Source: Prorocentrum cordatum (lineage: Eukaryota; Sar; Dinophyceae; Prorocentrales; Prorocentraceae). From it: a stretch of 64,000 nucleotides of DNA. Location of the stretch: assembly GCA_963575745.1 (NCBI GenBank), contig CAUYUJ010005725.1, positions 352,069-416,068 of the forward strand. Reading direction: 5' to 3'. Shown here in pieces: positions 52,619 through 62,689 of this stretch. The position numbers and the translations under genes were made by a program. The notes under the pieces are model-generated. The model saw only the letters and a program-made list of their open reading frames with translations, searched no databases and was not told the origin of the DNA. Position 1 is the stretch's first letter. Each line of letters opens with the position of its first letter.

Positions 52619-52782
52619 GCCAGGGCGAGAATAACCTCAGGTGAGGATAAATCGAACATCTCTGAGATCCGGCGGCTGTAGAGGTTCTCTCGGGCGCTGC
52701 GGTCTTCGCAGAACGTTCCGGAACGTTCTGAGAGCGTTCCGGAAAGCTCTGGAACGGATTTATCCGCGTCCTAGCCCTGGCC
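52619..52782. mobile_element. FB3 TIR element, copy 1
   Basis: It starts GCCAGGGCGAGAATAACC and ends TCCGCGTCCTAGCCCTGGC. The interior has AAATCGAACATCTCTGAGAT, CCGGCGGCTGT and the palindrome GAACGTTCCGGAACGTTC. Copies are at 62298 and 62888. Confidence 0.7.
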
Positions 52783-53022
52783 GACGTGGACCTCCTTGCT
52801 GGGAGTGCCCCGCTGATACTGGTGACTCCACCAATTCGATGTCGGAATTTGGCTCAATACCGGAAGTCCCGACCCTGTTCCCCAGGGCCGGCTTGCTCCC
52901 TTCCCCGAACAGGCTCGCGACAGCCCCGTGGCCTGGCGAGGGGCACTGGAATCCGGAAACGACGAGTTCCACGTCTTGCCTTCTTGCCGAGACGGCGGAT
53001 GTCTTGGGTGGACCTCATCGCT

Positions 53023-53197
53023 ACGAGTAGGAGATCGACTACAGAATCGCCTTACTCAAAAATTGAAATGTTCGTCGGATCTGCAAAATAATACGTCGAG
53101 TTTTTGTAGATGTACGAACATTCGACGTATTTGTTCGTAGACCCGACGGATAGATAAATTCTGGGGTAAATCAGTTCTGTAGTCGATCTCCTACTCG
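53023..53197. mobile_element. Foldback element with 23-bp perfect arms and 6-bp direct repeat
   Basis: The left arm at 53024-53046 (CGAGTAGGAGATCGACTACA then GAA) is perfectly complementary to 53175-53197. ATCGCT flanks it directly on both sides (53017-53022 and 53198-53203), as expected for a target-site duplication. The inner part is AT-richer and partly palindromic (ATACGTCGAG, TTCGACGTAT). Confidence 0.8.
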
Positions 53198-53199
53198 AT

Positions 53200-54720
53200 C
53201 GCTGGAGGTGGCCCGAGTGCGGTGCTGGTGCAGGATCAGTCAACATCGAACCGGGAAGTCGGATCGGACCGAAACGTCCTGTGGCAACCCATGGGAGCCT
53301 CCCATGGCATCTTGCTGGCTGTTGCGAATCGACGCTGGCCGACGCAAATCGATGCTGATCGACGCTGGTAGACGTCAAATCGAAGGTCGTCGACGCTAAA
53401 TCGGAGCCATCTCATCGATTACCAGACGCTAGCGCGCGCTAATGCAATCTGAAGACGGACGTGCGAGGACATACAAAGCCCCCATGAATTGCTACCAGAG
53501 AAGCGTGCGTCGGATCGGGCCTCATCACCACGGAACCGAAATCAAATCGGCTGCGCCAAGATGCACGGCAGCGCCGTGCAAGCACCGGGCCGCATACGAT
53601 CACCGGAACATCGAAACACGGAGCGTACCGGGCCGGCTGGAATCGATCTCGGCTCGAGTCGATCGGATCGAAACGAGCCCAGTAGTGGTGGTGTCGGGCG
53701 TTCGGCCAGTAAAGGGGGGGTGAGGAAACGTGCAGCCTTCGTGCACCTTTTGGGCCCGCGGCTGCAAACTTAGGGGCCGTTCGGGGACCCTTTGGGGCCA
53801 CTTTCCTGACCTCCTCCATCATCCCTCCGTTTAGTGCCTCCTCCCTCCACCGAACGCGCAATGGTGCCCCGGACATGCGATGCAGTCATTTTGTTCCATG
53901 CGCGGTCCCTGGACGTCACCTCCCTCCCCCACACCCGACAATGCGTCCCGAGTCGTGGAGTTGTCGGTCCCGATGTCCGGCGATGGCCCCAAGAGGCCGA
54001 CAGCGGCAGAACACCTTCCGTCGCGACTGCTCCTCGACGCACGCACGTGGCGGGTCCTTAGCCCTGAACCCCAAAGAATCTGCTGGGCGGCTTCGTGTTC
54101 CATCCGCCGGCCTCCGCCGCCCTCCCGCTGGCTTCCGCCAGCGGTTGCGGCCTCGAGTTCTACTTCCGCCGACCTTCCGCCGCCTTCCGCCGAGGAAGAG
54201 ATGCCAACTCCTTCGATCCTCGAGGGCGAGCCCCTGTCTGGAACTCGCCATGTCTCGGGGGGCTGGACACCACTGGCAGCACCCAGCGCGATCGCTCCTC
54301 GTCGGACATGGCGCGGCAGGGCACACGGGTGGCGCTGGATGGCTGGGAGAAGGGGGGAGGGGGGCGGGAGGAGCATCAGGAGGGCAGTGGGGTCGACGAG
54401 AGTGGGGAGGAGGGGGGCACCAGAGAAGGGGCACAACAGAGGCAGCGGAGGAGGAGAAGGGGGAGGGGCAGCAGGATGACGGGCAGGGGGCGGAGGGCGA
54501 GCATGTCTGGGGTCGCTCCTGGTAACCCCCCGAACGCCCTCGGCGAGGCGCCGTCGCTGGAACGCCTCCCGAAGCTGGAAAACCTTCGGGCACCGACGAA
54601 CACGCCCGAAGCCGACGAGAACCTCCGGGAACCCCTGGGAACCCACGAACGACTCCAGTCGCGATCTGCTCTCGGCGCGAGCACGTCTGGGGCCGCCCCT
54701 TCCCCCCCCCCCCCGGCCGG
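53200..54720. other. Gene-free stretch
   Basis: 53310-53400 has degenerate AATCGACGCTGG words. 54500-54600 shares GCCCTCGGCGAGGC...GCTGGAA words with 23400-23435, a small dispersed repeat. A C13 run ends at 54713. In the split-gene model this is just outside or within intron 1. Confidence 0.4.
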
Positions 54721-54724
54721 CGAC

Positions 54725-54844
54725 CTCCGCCGACACGTCGGGGGCGCTGCGAAGGCGCGACGCGCGGGCCTCGACGGCCCGGCCCGCCGCCGCCGCAGGG
54801 GGCAGGGCGAGCAGGAGGAGCGCGAGGAGGGCCGCGCGCTGCAT
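54725..54844 (-). CDS. Secreted Cys-rich protein, exon 1 with signal peptide (model)
   Basis: The minus-strand ATG at 54844 opens MQRAALLALLLLALPPAAAA, a textbook signal peptide with a short basic N-terminus and Leu core. GRAVEARASRLRSAPDVSAE follows. The exon ends GCGGAG|GTCGCC (GT donor, phase 0, 40 codons), followed by a G13 run. CCCGCAG or CACCCGAG just upstream of the ATG could be the trans-splice acceptor. Exon 2 (50714) is the next minus-strand segment with a good acceptor in the right phase. The protein is predicted to be secreted or surface-exposed. This exon could instead belong to another secreted gene. Confidence 0.6.
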
Positions 54845-54944
54845 TGCTGCGGGCTGGGGGGCTTCGCGGGAGGCCGCTCGGGTGGGGCCGAAGCAGACAC
54901 GGCCCGCGTGCCGAACGACGGGAGGCAGAACATCCACCCCCACA

Positions 54945-55070
54945 GTAAGCGCTCCGACAAGCGAAGCCGTTCAGCAAACGCACCCTGGGAAGGAATCGAA
55001 AAGGGCGGGGCTGTGTAGTACACGCCCTGGACCGCTGAGTAAACGCCAATTGTCGGTTCCGAGTGATTTT
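54945..55070 (-). repeat. Dispersed repeat, partner at 51105-51240
   Basis: CTCCGACAAGCGAAG, GCAAACGCACCC, GGAAGGAA and CTGAGTAAACGCCA follow the same order as in the partner. Confidence 0.65.
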
Positions 55071-55395
55071 TCCGCCCTTGAAACGAATCGACCACACGCA
55101 GGAGCGACCCTGGGCAAGAGTGACTCTTGGGGGCGCGGGAGGGCCAACGCCAAGCGCGCAAGCCGCTGCTATCGCATCGCGTTCCGCCATCAGGGGGCCC
55201 CAATGTGCCCGCAACAGAGGCAACTGCTGCGAAGGGTCGAGCACCAATTGAGGCTTCGCCATGGCTACCACCGTCGCCAGAGAAGGACTCCAGAGTTTGA
55301 GGCCTCCGGGGCACATTCCCCAATCAGCGCACCCACCGTACAGCCATCGTGATGAACGAGGCGAGCCTCGGCCACAAAGAGGCTCCCCGACCTAC

Positions 55396-55600
55396 GGTCG
55401 GGAACATTTGCTTAGCGTGTCGCTGCGGCGGCCACGGCGACGCGCTATCCCCTGCGAGCGGAGATCCGCCCCGCGGGGCTGGAGGCTTGTAGAAAGCTCG
55501 AGACGCTGACGCTCGGGACTGGGGAATGGATAGCGTGCTGCGCCGAAGCGTGGCGGGCCAGAACCGGCGGAGCGACACGCTAAGCCACAGCTCCTGACCG
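55396..55600. mobile_element. FB2 TIR element, copy 4
   Basis: GGTCGGGAACATTTGCTTAG then CGTGTCGC is answered by GCGACACGCTAAGCC...CCTGACC. TAC precedes and GTAC overlaps the right end, so a short TA-type duplication is possible. Confidence 0.8.
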
Positions 55601-55794
55601 TACAGTTATCGTGCCGAACGAAAGGACGTTCCCGGCCACGGCGAGCCTCGGCTACGAAAAGGTTCCACGACCCAGATAGAAGGAGCGGCCCTAGAACCTG
55701 GGCCCCTACTGGGCCAAACATGGCCCTTATTGCAGCGCCTTGCCTGCGTGGCCGACTTCGAAAACCCCGAACCCAGAGATGTTGACGTCTGCAG

Positions 55795-56296
55795 CAGCAG
55801 CAGCAGCAGCAGCGCGCGCAACTCGCTCCTCTGCCATCCACGTCTTGACCCCACTGCTACCTGTCCTCCCCCACCTCCTCCAGCTCGTCCGACTCTCCCA
55901 ATTACTCCCCCGCCCTTCTCCTCCTTCTCCTCCCCCTCCTCTCTTCTTTCCCATCTTCTCCCTCCTCTCCTCATTCCCCTCCTCCTCCCACTCCTTCTCC
56001 ACCTCCCTCACCCTTCTCCCCCCCGGACACCCCGACTCCTCATGCTCCCCCTCCTCCGATGGCAAGGAAGACGACTGTGAGGACGACGATCATGATGACA
56101 ACGACGACGAGGACAAGGACGACGCCGAAGACAACGAGGGCGTAGACGACACCGACCACGAGGACGACGCCCGTGACGACGAAGACGACGACGAGGACGA
56201 CGGTGGCGACGACGAGCACGCCCACGACGACGACGACGATGACGACGACGAGCACGACGACGACAATCAACGATAACAACGACGACGACGATGACG

Positions 56297-56337
<41 letters not shown>

Positions 56338-56345
56338 GACGACGT
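55795..56345 (+). repeat. CAG, CCT and (GAC)n / (GAGCAC)n simple repeats
   Basis: CAGCAGCAG at 55793-55812, CCT-rich DNA to 56040, then GACGAC-type DNA at 56066-56290 and CACGAGCACGAG at 56300-56340. The acidic Asp/Glu translation is a repeat product. Confidence 0.85.
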
Positions 56346-56669
56346 CGGACCCCGCCCGAGCGCTCTCGGGCGGGCCACTGGCGCCGCGGGCGTGCCGAGC
56401 GGGAGAGGGCGCAGGGTCGGGCTCGGAGTGGCGGATGGCGGCGGGGAGGGGAGAAGAGAGGCGGAGGAGTGAGGGAGAGACGGAGGAGGGAGGGGCGGAG
56501 GAGCGAGGCGAGGGAGGACGGAGGGGATGGATGGAGGATTCGGAGGCAAGGTGCGAGGGAGGAGGAGGAGGATGAGGAGGAGGAGGAGACGGGAGAAGAA
56601 GACGAAGAAGAATAGTAAGAAAAATAATAACGATAATAACAATAATCGGAATCATATTATTATGATGTT

Positions 56670-56691
56670 CGGTGGCCATTTTGTCTCAAAG
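56670..56691 (+). other. Probable DinoSL relic (plus strand)
   Basis: This 22-mer matches the leader at 18 of 22 positions, including GCCATTTTG and CTCAA. It is followed in the same orientation by a decayed, repeat-bearing coding region without introns, consistent with an old retroposed mRNA. Confidence 0.6.
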
Positions 56692-56795
56692 CTGTTCGCA
56701 GGAGACTCGTATCCCCCCGGCACGCGGAGGGGGGGGGGGGGGGACGGCAGAGCCCGCTGGGCCGCGCCGCGGCCCGGCGGGCGCCAGCAGCCACG

Positions 56796-58501
56796 ATGGA
56801 ACAGCGGTCTCGGCATGGTGCGCTCGCTCGGCGCGCGCAGCCGATCTGGGTGACGGATGCCGCTTTCTGGGCCCGGCAGGCTCGCCTCGCCCGACGAGAG
56901 GAATTGCACCGGAGAGCTCCAAGCACAGCTAGGTCAGTGGGAGAGTTGGCGGGCTCATCGAGAAACAAAACGATGGCAGTGGTGGCAACAGAGGCACGAA
57001 CCAAACGTAAACGTCATCAGCTGCAGTGTTGGGGTCGGTCCCCTCTTGTGAGAAGGCCTGGCAGTGGTGCGAGAAGGGCCGGCAGCGGTGCGTGAAGGGC
57101 AGGCAGTGGTGTGAGGAAGGCGGGCAGTGGTGCGAGAAGGGCAGGCAGCGGTGCGACACGGGCTGGCAGTGGTGCGAGACGGGTCGGCAGAGGTGCGAGA
57201 AGGGGCGGCAGTGGTGCGAGACGGGACGGAAAGTGGTGCGAGACGGGCCAGCAATGGTGCGAGAAGGGCCGGAAGGTGGGGCAGTGGGGGCAGAGGCCGG
57301 ATACAAGACGCAATCAACTACAACGTGGCACGCGGACCGCCGTGTCCGTACCGTTTCCAATGTCTTTGCAGGTTTGTACACCGCCCGCTATGGATATGTA
57401 CTCGGTCGTCTAGGCTACTCGGACATCAGGAGGAGCAGAAGAGAAGAGGAGGAGGAGGTAGAGGGCGCGAAGCACGAGCCCAACGTGATCAGCCACGTGG
57501 GTGGTGTCGCGAGGCACGTGGCCGACGCCATCAGTTACAGGGGTGGCGCAAACAAGCACGAGCCCAACGTCGTCAGCTACGAAATTGGCACAACGAAGCA
57601 CGAGCCCAACACCATCAGCTGCGAGAGTGGTACAGTGAAGCACGAGCCCGACGACTTCAGCTACGGTGCCAGAAGGGACGGCAGTGACGACCAAGACACT
57701 CGGGCGGCAGCGGCAGGGGCGACAGAGGCAACTCAGGCAATGGTAGCTCGGGCAGTGGCAGCTCACGGTAGTGGCAGTCCAGGCAGTGGCGGCAGTGGCA
57801 GTTCAGGCAGGGGCAGCTCAGTGGCAGGGGGGGCAGCGGCAGCTCAAGGCAGTGGCAGCTCAGGCAGTGGCAGCCCAGGCGCAGTGCAAGAAACGACGCC
57901 GCGTCCCAACCACGACATCCAGGCGCTACTCAGCACGGCGTACAAGCTATTCATAGCACGACGGCCCAAGGTGGCACTCAGGGCGCTTCAAAAAATCTAC
58001 ACAAGTCCGCTCCACACGCCATGCGGCATCCTGGTATCCAGCACCTGCACGACAACATCGCTTTTTACCTCAAGGGCGGGCAGTGCTACGAGCACCTGGT
58101 GGAGGAACAAAGGCAGATATACACAGCCGAGGAGGAGCAGGAGATGTCTGAGAGCGACGCAGGGGACTAGGAGGACGAGAGCAGGGTGTGGGGGGGGACA
58201 AGTGCACGTTAAACAAGCGCAGCGGCACGCCGCAGGCGTGGGGAACTGACCTTCCGATGTCGACTGGCGCGACCTAAAGGACCAGATGAAACAATCGGGC
58301 AGCGTGGAAGTCTGCACAATGCTCACAGAGGACGGAACTGTCTATGGCAGATCGTTTGGATACGGTCAGCTACGCTTTCCCACAGACAAGGAATCTAAAG
58401 AAGCCATCGCCCCCCTGGACGAGACGAAGCGCAAGAACTGGAGGATTCGAGTTCGGACGTGGTCTGGCGCAGAAGAGCGTTATCTACCACGTGCATCGTA
58501 G
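56796..58501 (+). pseudogene. Retropseudogene: Cys heptad repeat, KHEPN repeat, RRM domain
   Basis: Coding character runs through more than one frame. 56885-57035 reads LGQWESWRAHRETKRWQWW and RHEPNVNVISCSVG. From 57026 the main frame holds about ten 21-bp units (RQWCEKG-type heptads, 57055-57250) and five 42-bp units (KHEPNVVSYEIGT-type, 57467-57676). Next come a Gly/Ser linker and PNHDIQALLSTAYKLF. A frameshifted stretch reads HLHDNIAFYLKGGQCYEHLV (about 58040-58100). Back in the main frame, GVGN, then TGA at 58247-58249, then PSDVDWRDLKDQMKQSG and GRSFGYGQLRF form an RRM. The stop falls where the usual Leu of RNP2 should be. An A10 run at 58942-58951 may be a poly(A) remnant. Confidence 0.55.
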
Positions 58502-58504
58502 AAC

Positions 58505-59660
58505 GGTGGTGGTGTCGTTTGCGAAGAGCTGGAATGGCTCAGCCTGGGATCTGGAGTGAGCACCGCCCAGCGCGAGCCCGAGTCAGGAACCGCTGCAGCT
58601 GATCAGCGCGTGCGGGAGGCAGGGAGCGGAATGCGGCGGCCTGGCCAGGGGCCTCGAGCGCCCCGGCGCGGGGCGGCTGCGTGTGGGGAGTCCGCCTGGG
58701 CGTGCGAGGAAGGGTTCTGCTGAATTGTGCTGCCGAGCCGCCAGGGATTCGAAAACGGATAGCTGCGGCAAACGAAGCCCGCCCTGCCCCCAGGCCTCTC
58801 CTCGGCGAGGAGCTTCAGCTTTGAGAGCCCTTCTTCAGGTGGGTGCCGACCTGGGCCCAGGAGGGGGAGGAGGAGCAGGGAGGACGGACGACGACTGATG
58901 CCTGAGGGAGCGAGCTCCGCCTCGCAGCTTGCCGTGCTCCAAAAAAAAAACGAACTTGCAACCAAAATCAAGAAGAGGAGGCGGAAAGGGGAGGCAGGGA
59001 GGATCGAAAGATGAAGGGGGAGGAGGGGGGTGAGGGAAGGAGGCACGGAGCGACAGAGGGCAGACGAAGGATGAGCAAAAGAAGGTGGAGGAGGAGGAGG
59101 CCATCTACATGCCCATACACATGGCCCGTTCACAGGCACAAACACATATGCTTACTCGTGCAAGTCGCCGTGCGCACTCAAAGGCACATCCAACTGAGAT
59201 GTGCACACTGCGCAGCAGGAGGTGTGCACATGCATACAACGTTCATCCCGAGTGCAATCTCACTCTATAAGACTGCTTGTAGTTTTGTGCTAGCGAGACG
59301 GGGAGGATGAAGAAGAGGAATCAGCGCCTCCTTCCTCATCTTCCCTGCGCGCATCTTGGCAACATTATCCCTTTCGGAGACTGGTCTCTGCTTCTCCTTC
59401 CGAAGTGCCGCCGCTCGGCGGAAGATATTAAGATAAGAGCTCCTGACTCGCCACGCACACCCTGCATACTGGCGCCGCCAGGCTCAAACGATCCCAGTGC
59501 TTCCTGGGTATCCCGCCTCGCGTCTTCGACGAATGACGCCTGCATGTCGCGGCCGCCAGGCCCCAAGGAGCCGGCTGCTCCCTTGTTATCCCGCCCCTCG
59601 TTCTCGGGTGGGGATCGCTCAGAGCAGAGTGCTGGTACTTTGAAGACGCGGGCAATCTTA
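58505..59660. other. Gene-free stretch
   Basis: GGAGGAGG-type purines at 58860-59100 and a ~79-bp diverged duplication around 59480-59600 (CCGCCAGGC...TATCCCGCC). No exon was recognised. Confidence 0.4.
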
Positions 59661-59662
59661 GA

Positions 59663-59850
59663 GGACCAAGCGATGACATAAACGTAAGCTTTCGGAGGTT
59701 CGCGCAGATTTCTTGGATCGGCGCTGGACCTCCCTCCCTAGCGCGCGGAGCGCGCAAGGGGCGGCGCCAGAATCGCCGGCAAGGGCTCCAGCGTCGATCC
59801 GAGGAGTCCAGGAGGACCCCGCAAAATTCATGTTTACTGTATGTCACTGT
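59663..59850. mobile_element. FB1 foldback element, copy D
   Basis: ATGACATAAACGTAAG, GGAGGTTCGCGCAGATTTCT and GGATCGGCGCTGGA are answered by TCCAGCGTCGATCC, GAGGAGTCC and TTCATGTTTACTGTATGTCA, around a GCGCGCGGAGCGCGC hairpin. Confidence 0.75.
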
Positions 59851-60719
59851 GGATTCCCCGATGTCACGGTCACGGGTGCGAGGACGTCAATCGCCAGTGG
59901 TCGTACTGAACGGCGGCGACAGCGGCAGCGGCAACGCCCGCCCAGCACGGCATCCTCCTCTGGCAGCCCGACCTCCTCGCCGGCCTCGGAGGCGATGGGC
60001 CCCGCCGTCGCCGTTGCCGCAGCCGTCGCAAACGTCGACGGCGTCGTCGGCGGCAGCTTCAGCGCTGGTGCCGTCGTCAACTCCTTCGTTGTCGCCCCCG
60101 CCGTCGCCGCAGCCGTCGCAAACGTCGACGGCGTCGTCGGCGGCAGCTTAGGCGCCGGTGCCGTCGTCAACGCCTTCGTTGTCGCCGCCGCCGTCGCCAG
60201 CGTCGACGTCCTCGGCGGCGGAGGCTTCGGCGTCGGGCCGACGCCGTGGGGCATTGTGGGTAAGGTCGGTTTATGAAGGCGCGTTTTGGTTTTTGGCACT
60301 GTCACTGCATTCGCTGCCGCTCTGGGCCGCGACCCCCGTGAAACAAACATGCGACTCTGATTTTCGGGGCCACGTCGCCATTTTGACATTTCGACTAGGC
60401 CTCGTACGGAGGCCCGCTCGGCGCACCCGAGGGCCTTTCCAGCGTCGGCGCCGTCGGTCATCCGTGCCGCTGGCGCCGTCGGCGGCGGCAACGGCTGCGT
60501 CGCCGGCGTCTTCGGCGGTAATGCCGCCGGCGTCGACGACGGCGCCGCTGGAGGAGCAGGCGCAGCCCTGTGGGAAAGCGGCGGGCGGGCCCGAGCTTCG
60601 AGGAGGGGTCGGATCGGATCGACTCGGCAGGAGGAAACGTCGTGCCCCGCAGCCCTGTCTTCGAGGAGGGAGGGAAGGTGGAGGAACGGACCGTGAACGG
60701 GGTAGGAGGAGTGGGGCAA
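59851..60719 (-). CDS. Uncertain Thr/Pro/Ala-rich frame with 90-bp repeat
   Basis: A long minus-strand frame contains MTDGADAGKALGCAERASVR, then FVSRGSRPRAAANAVTVPKT, then two and a third units of a 30-residue repeat (TPSTFATAAATAGATTKELT-type; 90 bp at 60025-60200). It ends beyond SEAGEEVGLPEEDAVLGG. The period is a multiple of three, which would suit coding, but the plus strand is open too. I recognise no family. Confidence 0.25.
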
Positions 60720-61765
60720 GGAGGGGGGGGGGGCAGTAGGAGGGAGAGAGGAGGGCGGGGGAGGATGATAAGGCGAAAGAAGTGGAAAGGACAGAAAGGG
60801 GGAGACGAGTGATGGGAAGACGGACAGGGAGGTGGCAGGGATGAGGAGGGAGGGAGAAGGGAGGCGGTCCGAGCGAGGAGGACGGAGGATGGGGAAGGAA
60901 GGCAGAAGCAGGAGGGGCAGGAAGAGGAGGAGCAGGATGAGGAACAGATGGGGAGGATGTATTAGCCGAACAGGCGATTACGAGCACATTTGCAGAACGC
61001 AGCCGGACAAGTGATTAGAGCATGCTTTGGGACGATGAGCAGGCCTCTCCCTACTCAGAGCTGGGTGTGAAGAATTTGTACGTAGCACATGCGTCCTCCA
61101 GGAAGCTACTTAGGAACATCACTCAGCGACGGTACATCTATACTTCGGAAAACACCTAAAATAAGATTGCTCAATCGCTAAGATACTAATCGGATTTCCA
61201 AGTCTCGTGCAAGTGCGCACAAGTCCGACAAGTCCCGCCGCCCTTTACCAGGTGGCTGATTCTAGCCTTTGAAGGGCAACAGTAGGGGGTAGTAAATCCA
61301 AAAGGCCCTGGGCAGGGTGGGGCTATCAGACACCGATCGGAGATCAATGGGCGACGATTGGGGGCAGATGTGCTCCCCCATGAGCCTGCCCCCCAATCGA
61401 TGCCCCTGAGCGTGTGCGGGGTCACCAGGGCGTCCCGACCCTTTCCCCGGGGGCGGGCCCTTCATCTCGAGTGGTTTCCTTGACTGCCCCCTCGGGCACC
61501 ACGAGGGCCCCCGGAAGCAGCACCCGGGGCACTAATCAGCCTCGATTCTCAAGAGGCTGGAGGTCTGGGCTGGATCGGCGACTCCGAAGGGTGTGGCTTG
61601 CAGAGGGTGTGGTTTGCAACTGGCACCCTGGGGGACAACCCTGGCGAAGTGGGGTGGGGACCTCGACAGATCTCTCCGCAGCGCCCTGAGGAGGCCCGAC
61701 GAGGACGGTGTCGTGCCCTCCAGGCCCCAACGGCGCCGATCGCAAACCTGCGCGTTCGACCATGG
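60720..61765. other. Purine-rich sequence, then unassigned DNA
   Basis: 60720-60955 is GGGAGGAAG-rich. 61347-61400 holds a hairpin, GATTGGGGGCAG with CTGCCCCCCAATC. No gene was recognised. Confidence 0.45.
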
Positions 61766-61774
61766 ACCCTTTGT

Positions 61775-62092
61775 TACCCCCATGGCTCCTGGGTCGTCTT
61801 CGGCGGTCTTCGGGCGGTCTTCGGCGGTCTTCTGACGGTCTTCCGCGGTTTCCGGCTGTCCTTGGCGCTTTCCAGCGCAAAAGCTGAACGGCTGCGTTCA
61901 ACAAGGGTGAAGGGGCTCCAGGACACACAAATAAATACACACAAAAAAAGATATTCCCTATATTTTCCCATATTTTCTGGGCTTCTGTCTTCCCCCCACT
62001 TCCCATATTTTCCCATATTTTCTGGGGAATCGAGGATTAATTGTGTCTGTGTGTTTTTATCTCTCCTGGGGTCCAAAATCGAACGCCTAAGC
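61775..62092 (+). repeat. 11-bp GCGGTCTTCGG repeat, copy 2, with AT-rich insertion
   Basis: GGCTCCTGGGTCGTC, then about seven GCGGTCTTCGG units, then ATCGAACGCCTAA, as at 19190-19345. About 150 bp (61925-62075) of AT-rich DNA lies between the last two parts. It has CCATATTTTCTGGG twice and weakly complementary ACACACAAATAAATACACAC / GTGTCTGTGTGTTTTTATC ends, so it is probably an insertion. Confidence 0.65.
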
Positions 62093-62221
62093 AAACCACA
62101 CCCCAGCGCAGCCACACCCTTGGCAGTCGCCGACAGGAGGCCCGCCCCCCTGGCGCCGCCCGCCCCCACTCGGCACATTCCGCCATACTCCGCCCCAGAT
62201 CGTGGGGGTCGCTCTCCACTG

Positions 62222-62282
62222 GGCCCGAGGGCCGCGTCGCATCGGCGATGCATTGGCGATGCATCTGCGATGTCGGGGCGGA
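62222..62282 (+). repeat. FB5 element, copy 5 (partial)
   Basis: GCGTCGCATCGGCGATGCAT continues to TGGCGATGCATCTGCGATG. Related, more diverged pieces flank the FB1 copy E (62608-62655 and 62850-62890) and occur at 63297-63390. Confidence 0.55.
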
Positions 62283-62297
62283 GGAGGTTAAGACGAA

Positions 62298-62437
62298 TCC
62301 AGGACGAGGACAGCATCGGGGGAGGGTAAATCGAGAATCTCTGGGATCCGGCGGCTCTGGAAGACGTCTCGGGGGCCGCGGCCCTCTCAGAGCGTTCCGG
62401 AACGCTCTGGATTGGATTCTCCTTGTCCTAGCCCCGT
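62298..62437. mobile_element. FB3 TIR element, copy 2
   Basis: CCAGGACGAGGACAGC, GGGTAAATCGAGAATCTCTG, GATCCGGCGGCTCTG, GAGCGTTCCGGAACGCTC and CTCCTTGTCCTAGCCCC are in the family order. Confidence 0.75.
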
Positions 62438-62689
62438 CCGAAAGGCGGGGATCCAGATGAGGCGTTCCAGTAAGGGCCTCGCCTTCCAGGGTCGAAGGAG
62501 TTGGCATCTCGTCCTCGGCGGAAGGCCAGCGAAAGCAAGCGGAAAAAAAAAATCAGCCTCCCGAAAGATGGTAACACCTTTGGGTTCAGGGTTTCCGGAA
62601 CCCACATGGTGCCGCATCGCCGATCAAGCAGGATGAAGCGCGACCATCCGATGCCACCTTCTGCACTTCTGTAAAAAGGGTTGGAAGTG

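Noticed and set aside
55740-56345. Acidic Asp/Glu-rich protein
   Set aside because: GAC/GAG simple repeat with equally open complementary frames; no unique domain.
60370-60392. GCCATTTTGACATTTCG as another leader relic
   Set aside because: Only the first half resembles the leader and no gene follows in the right orientation.
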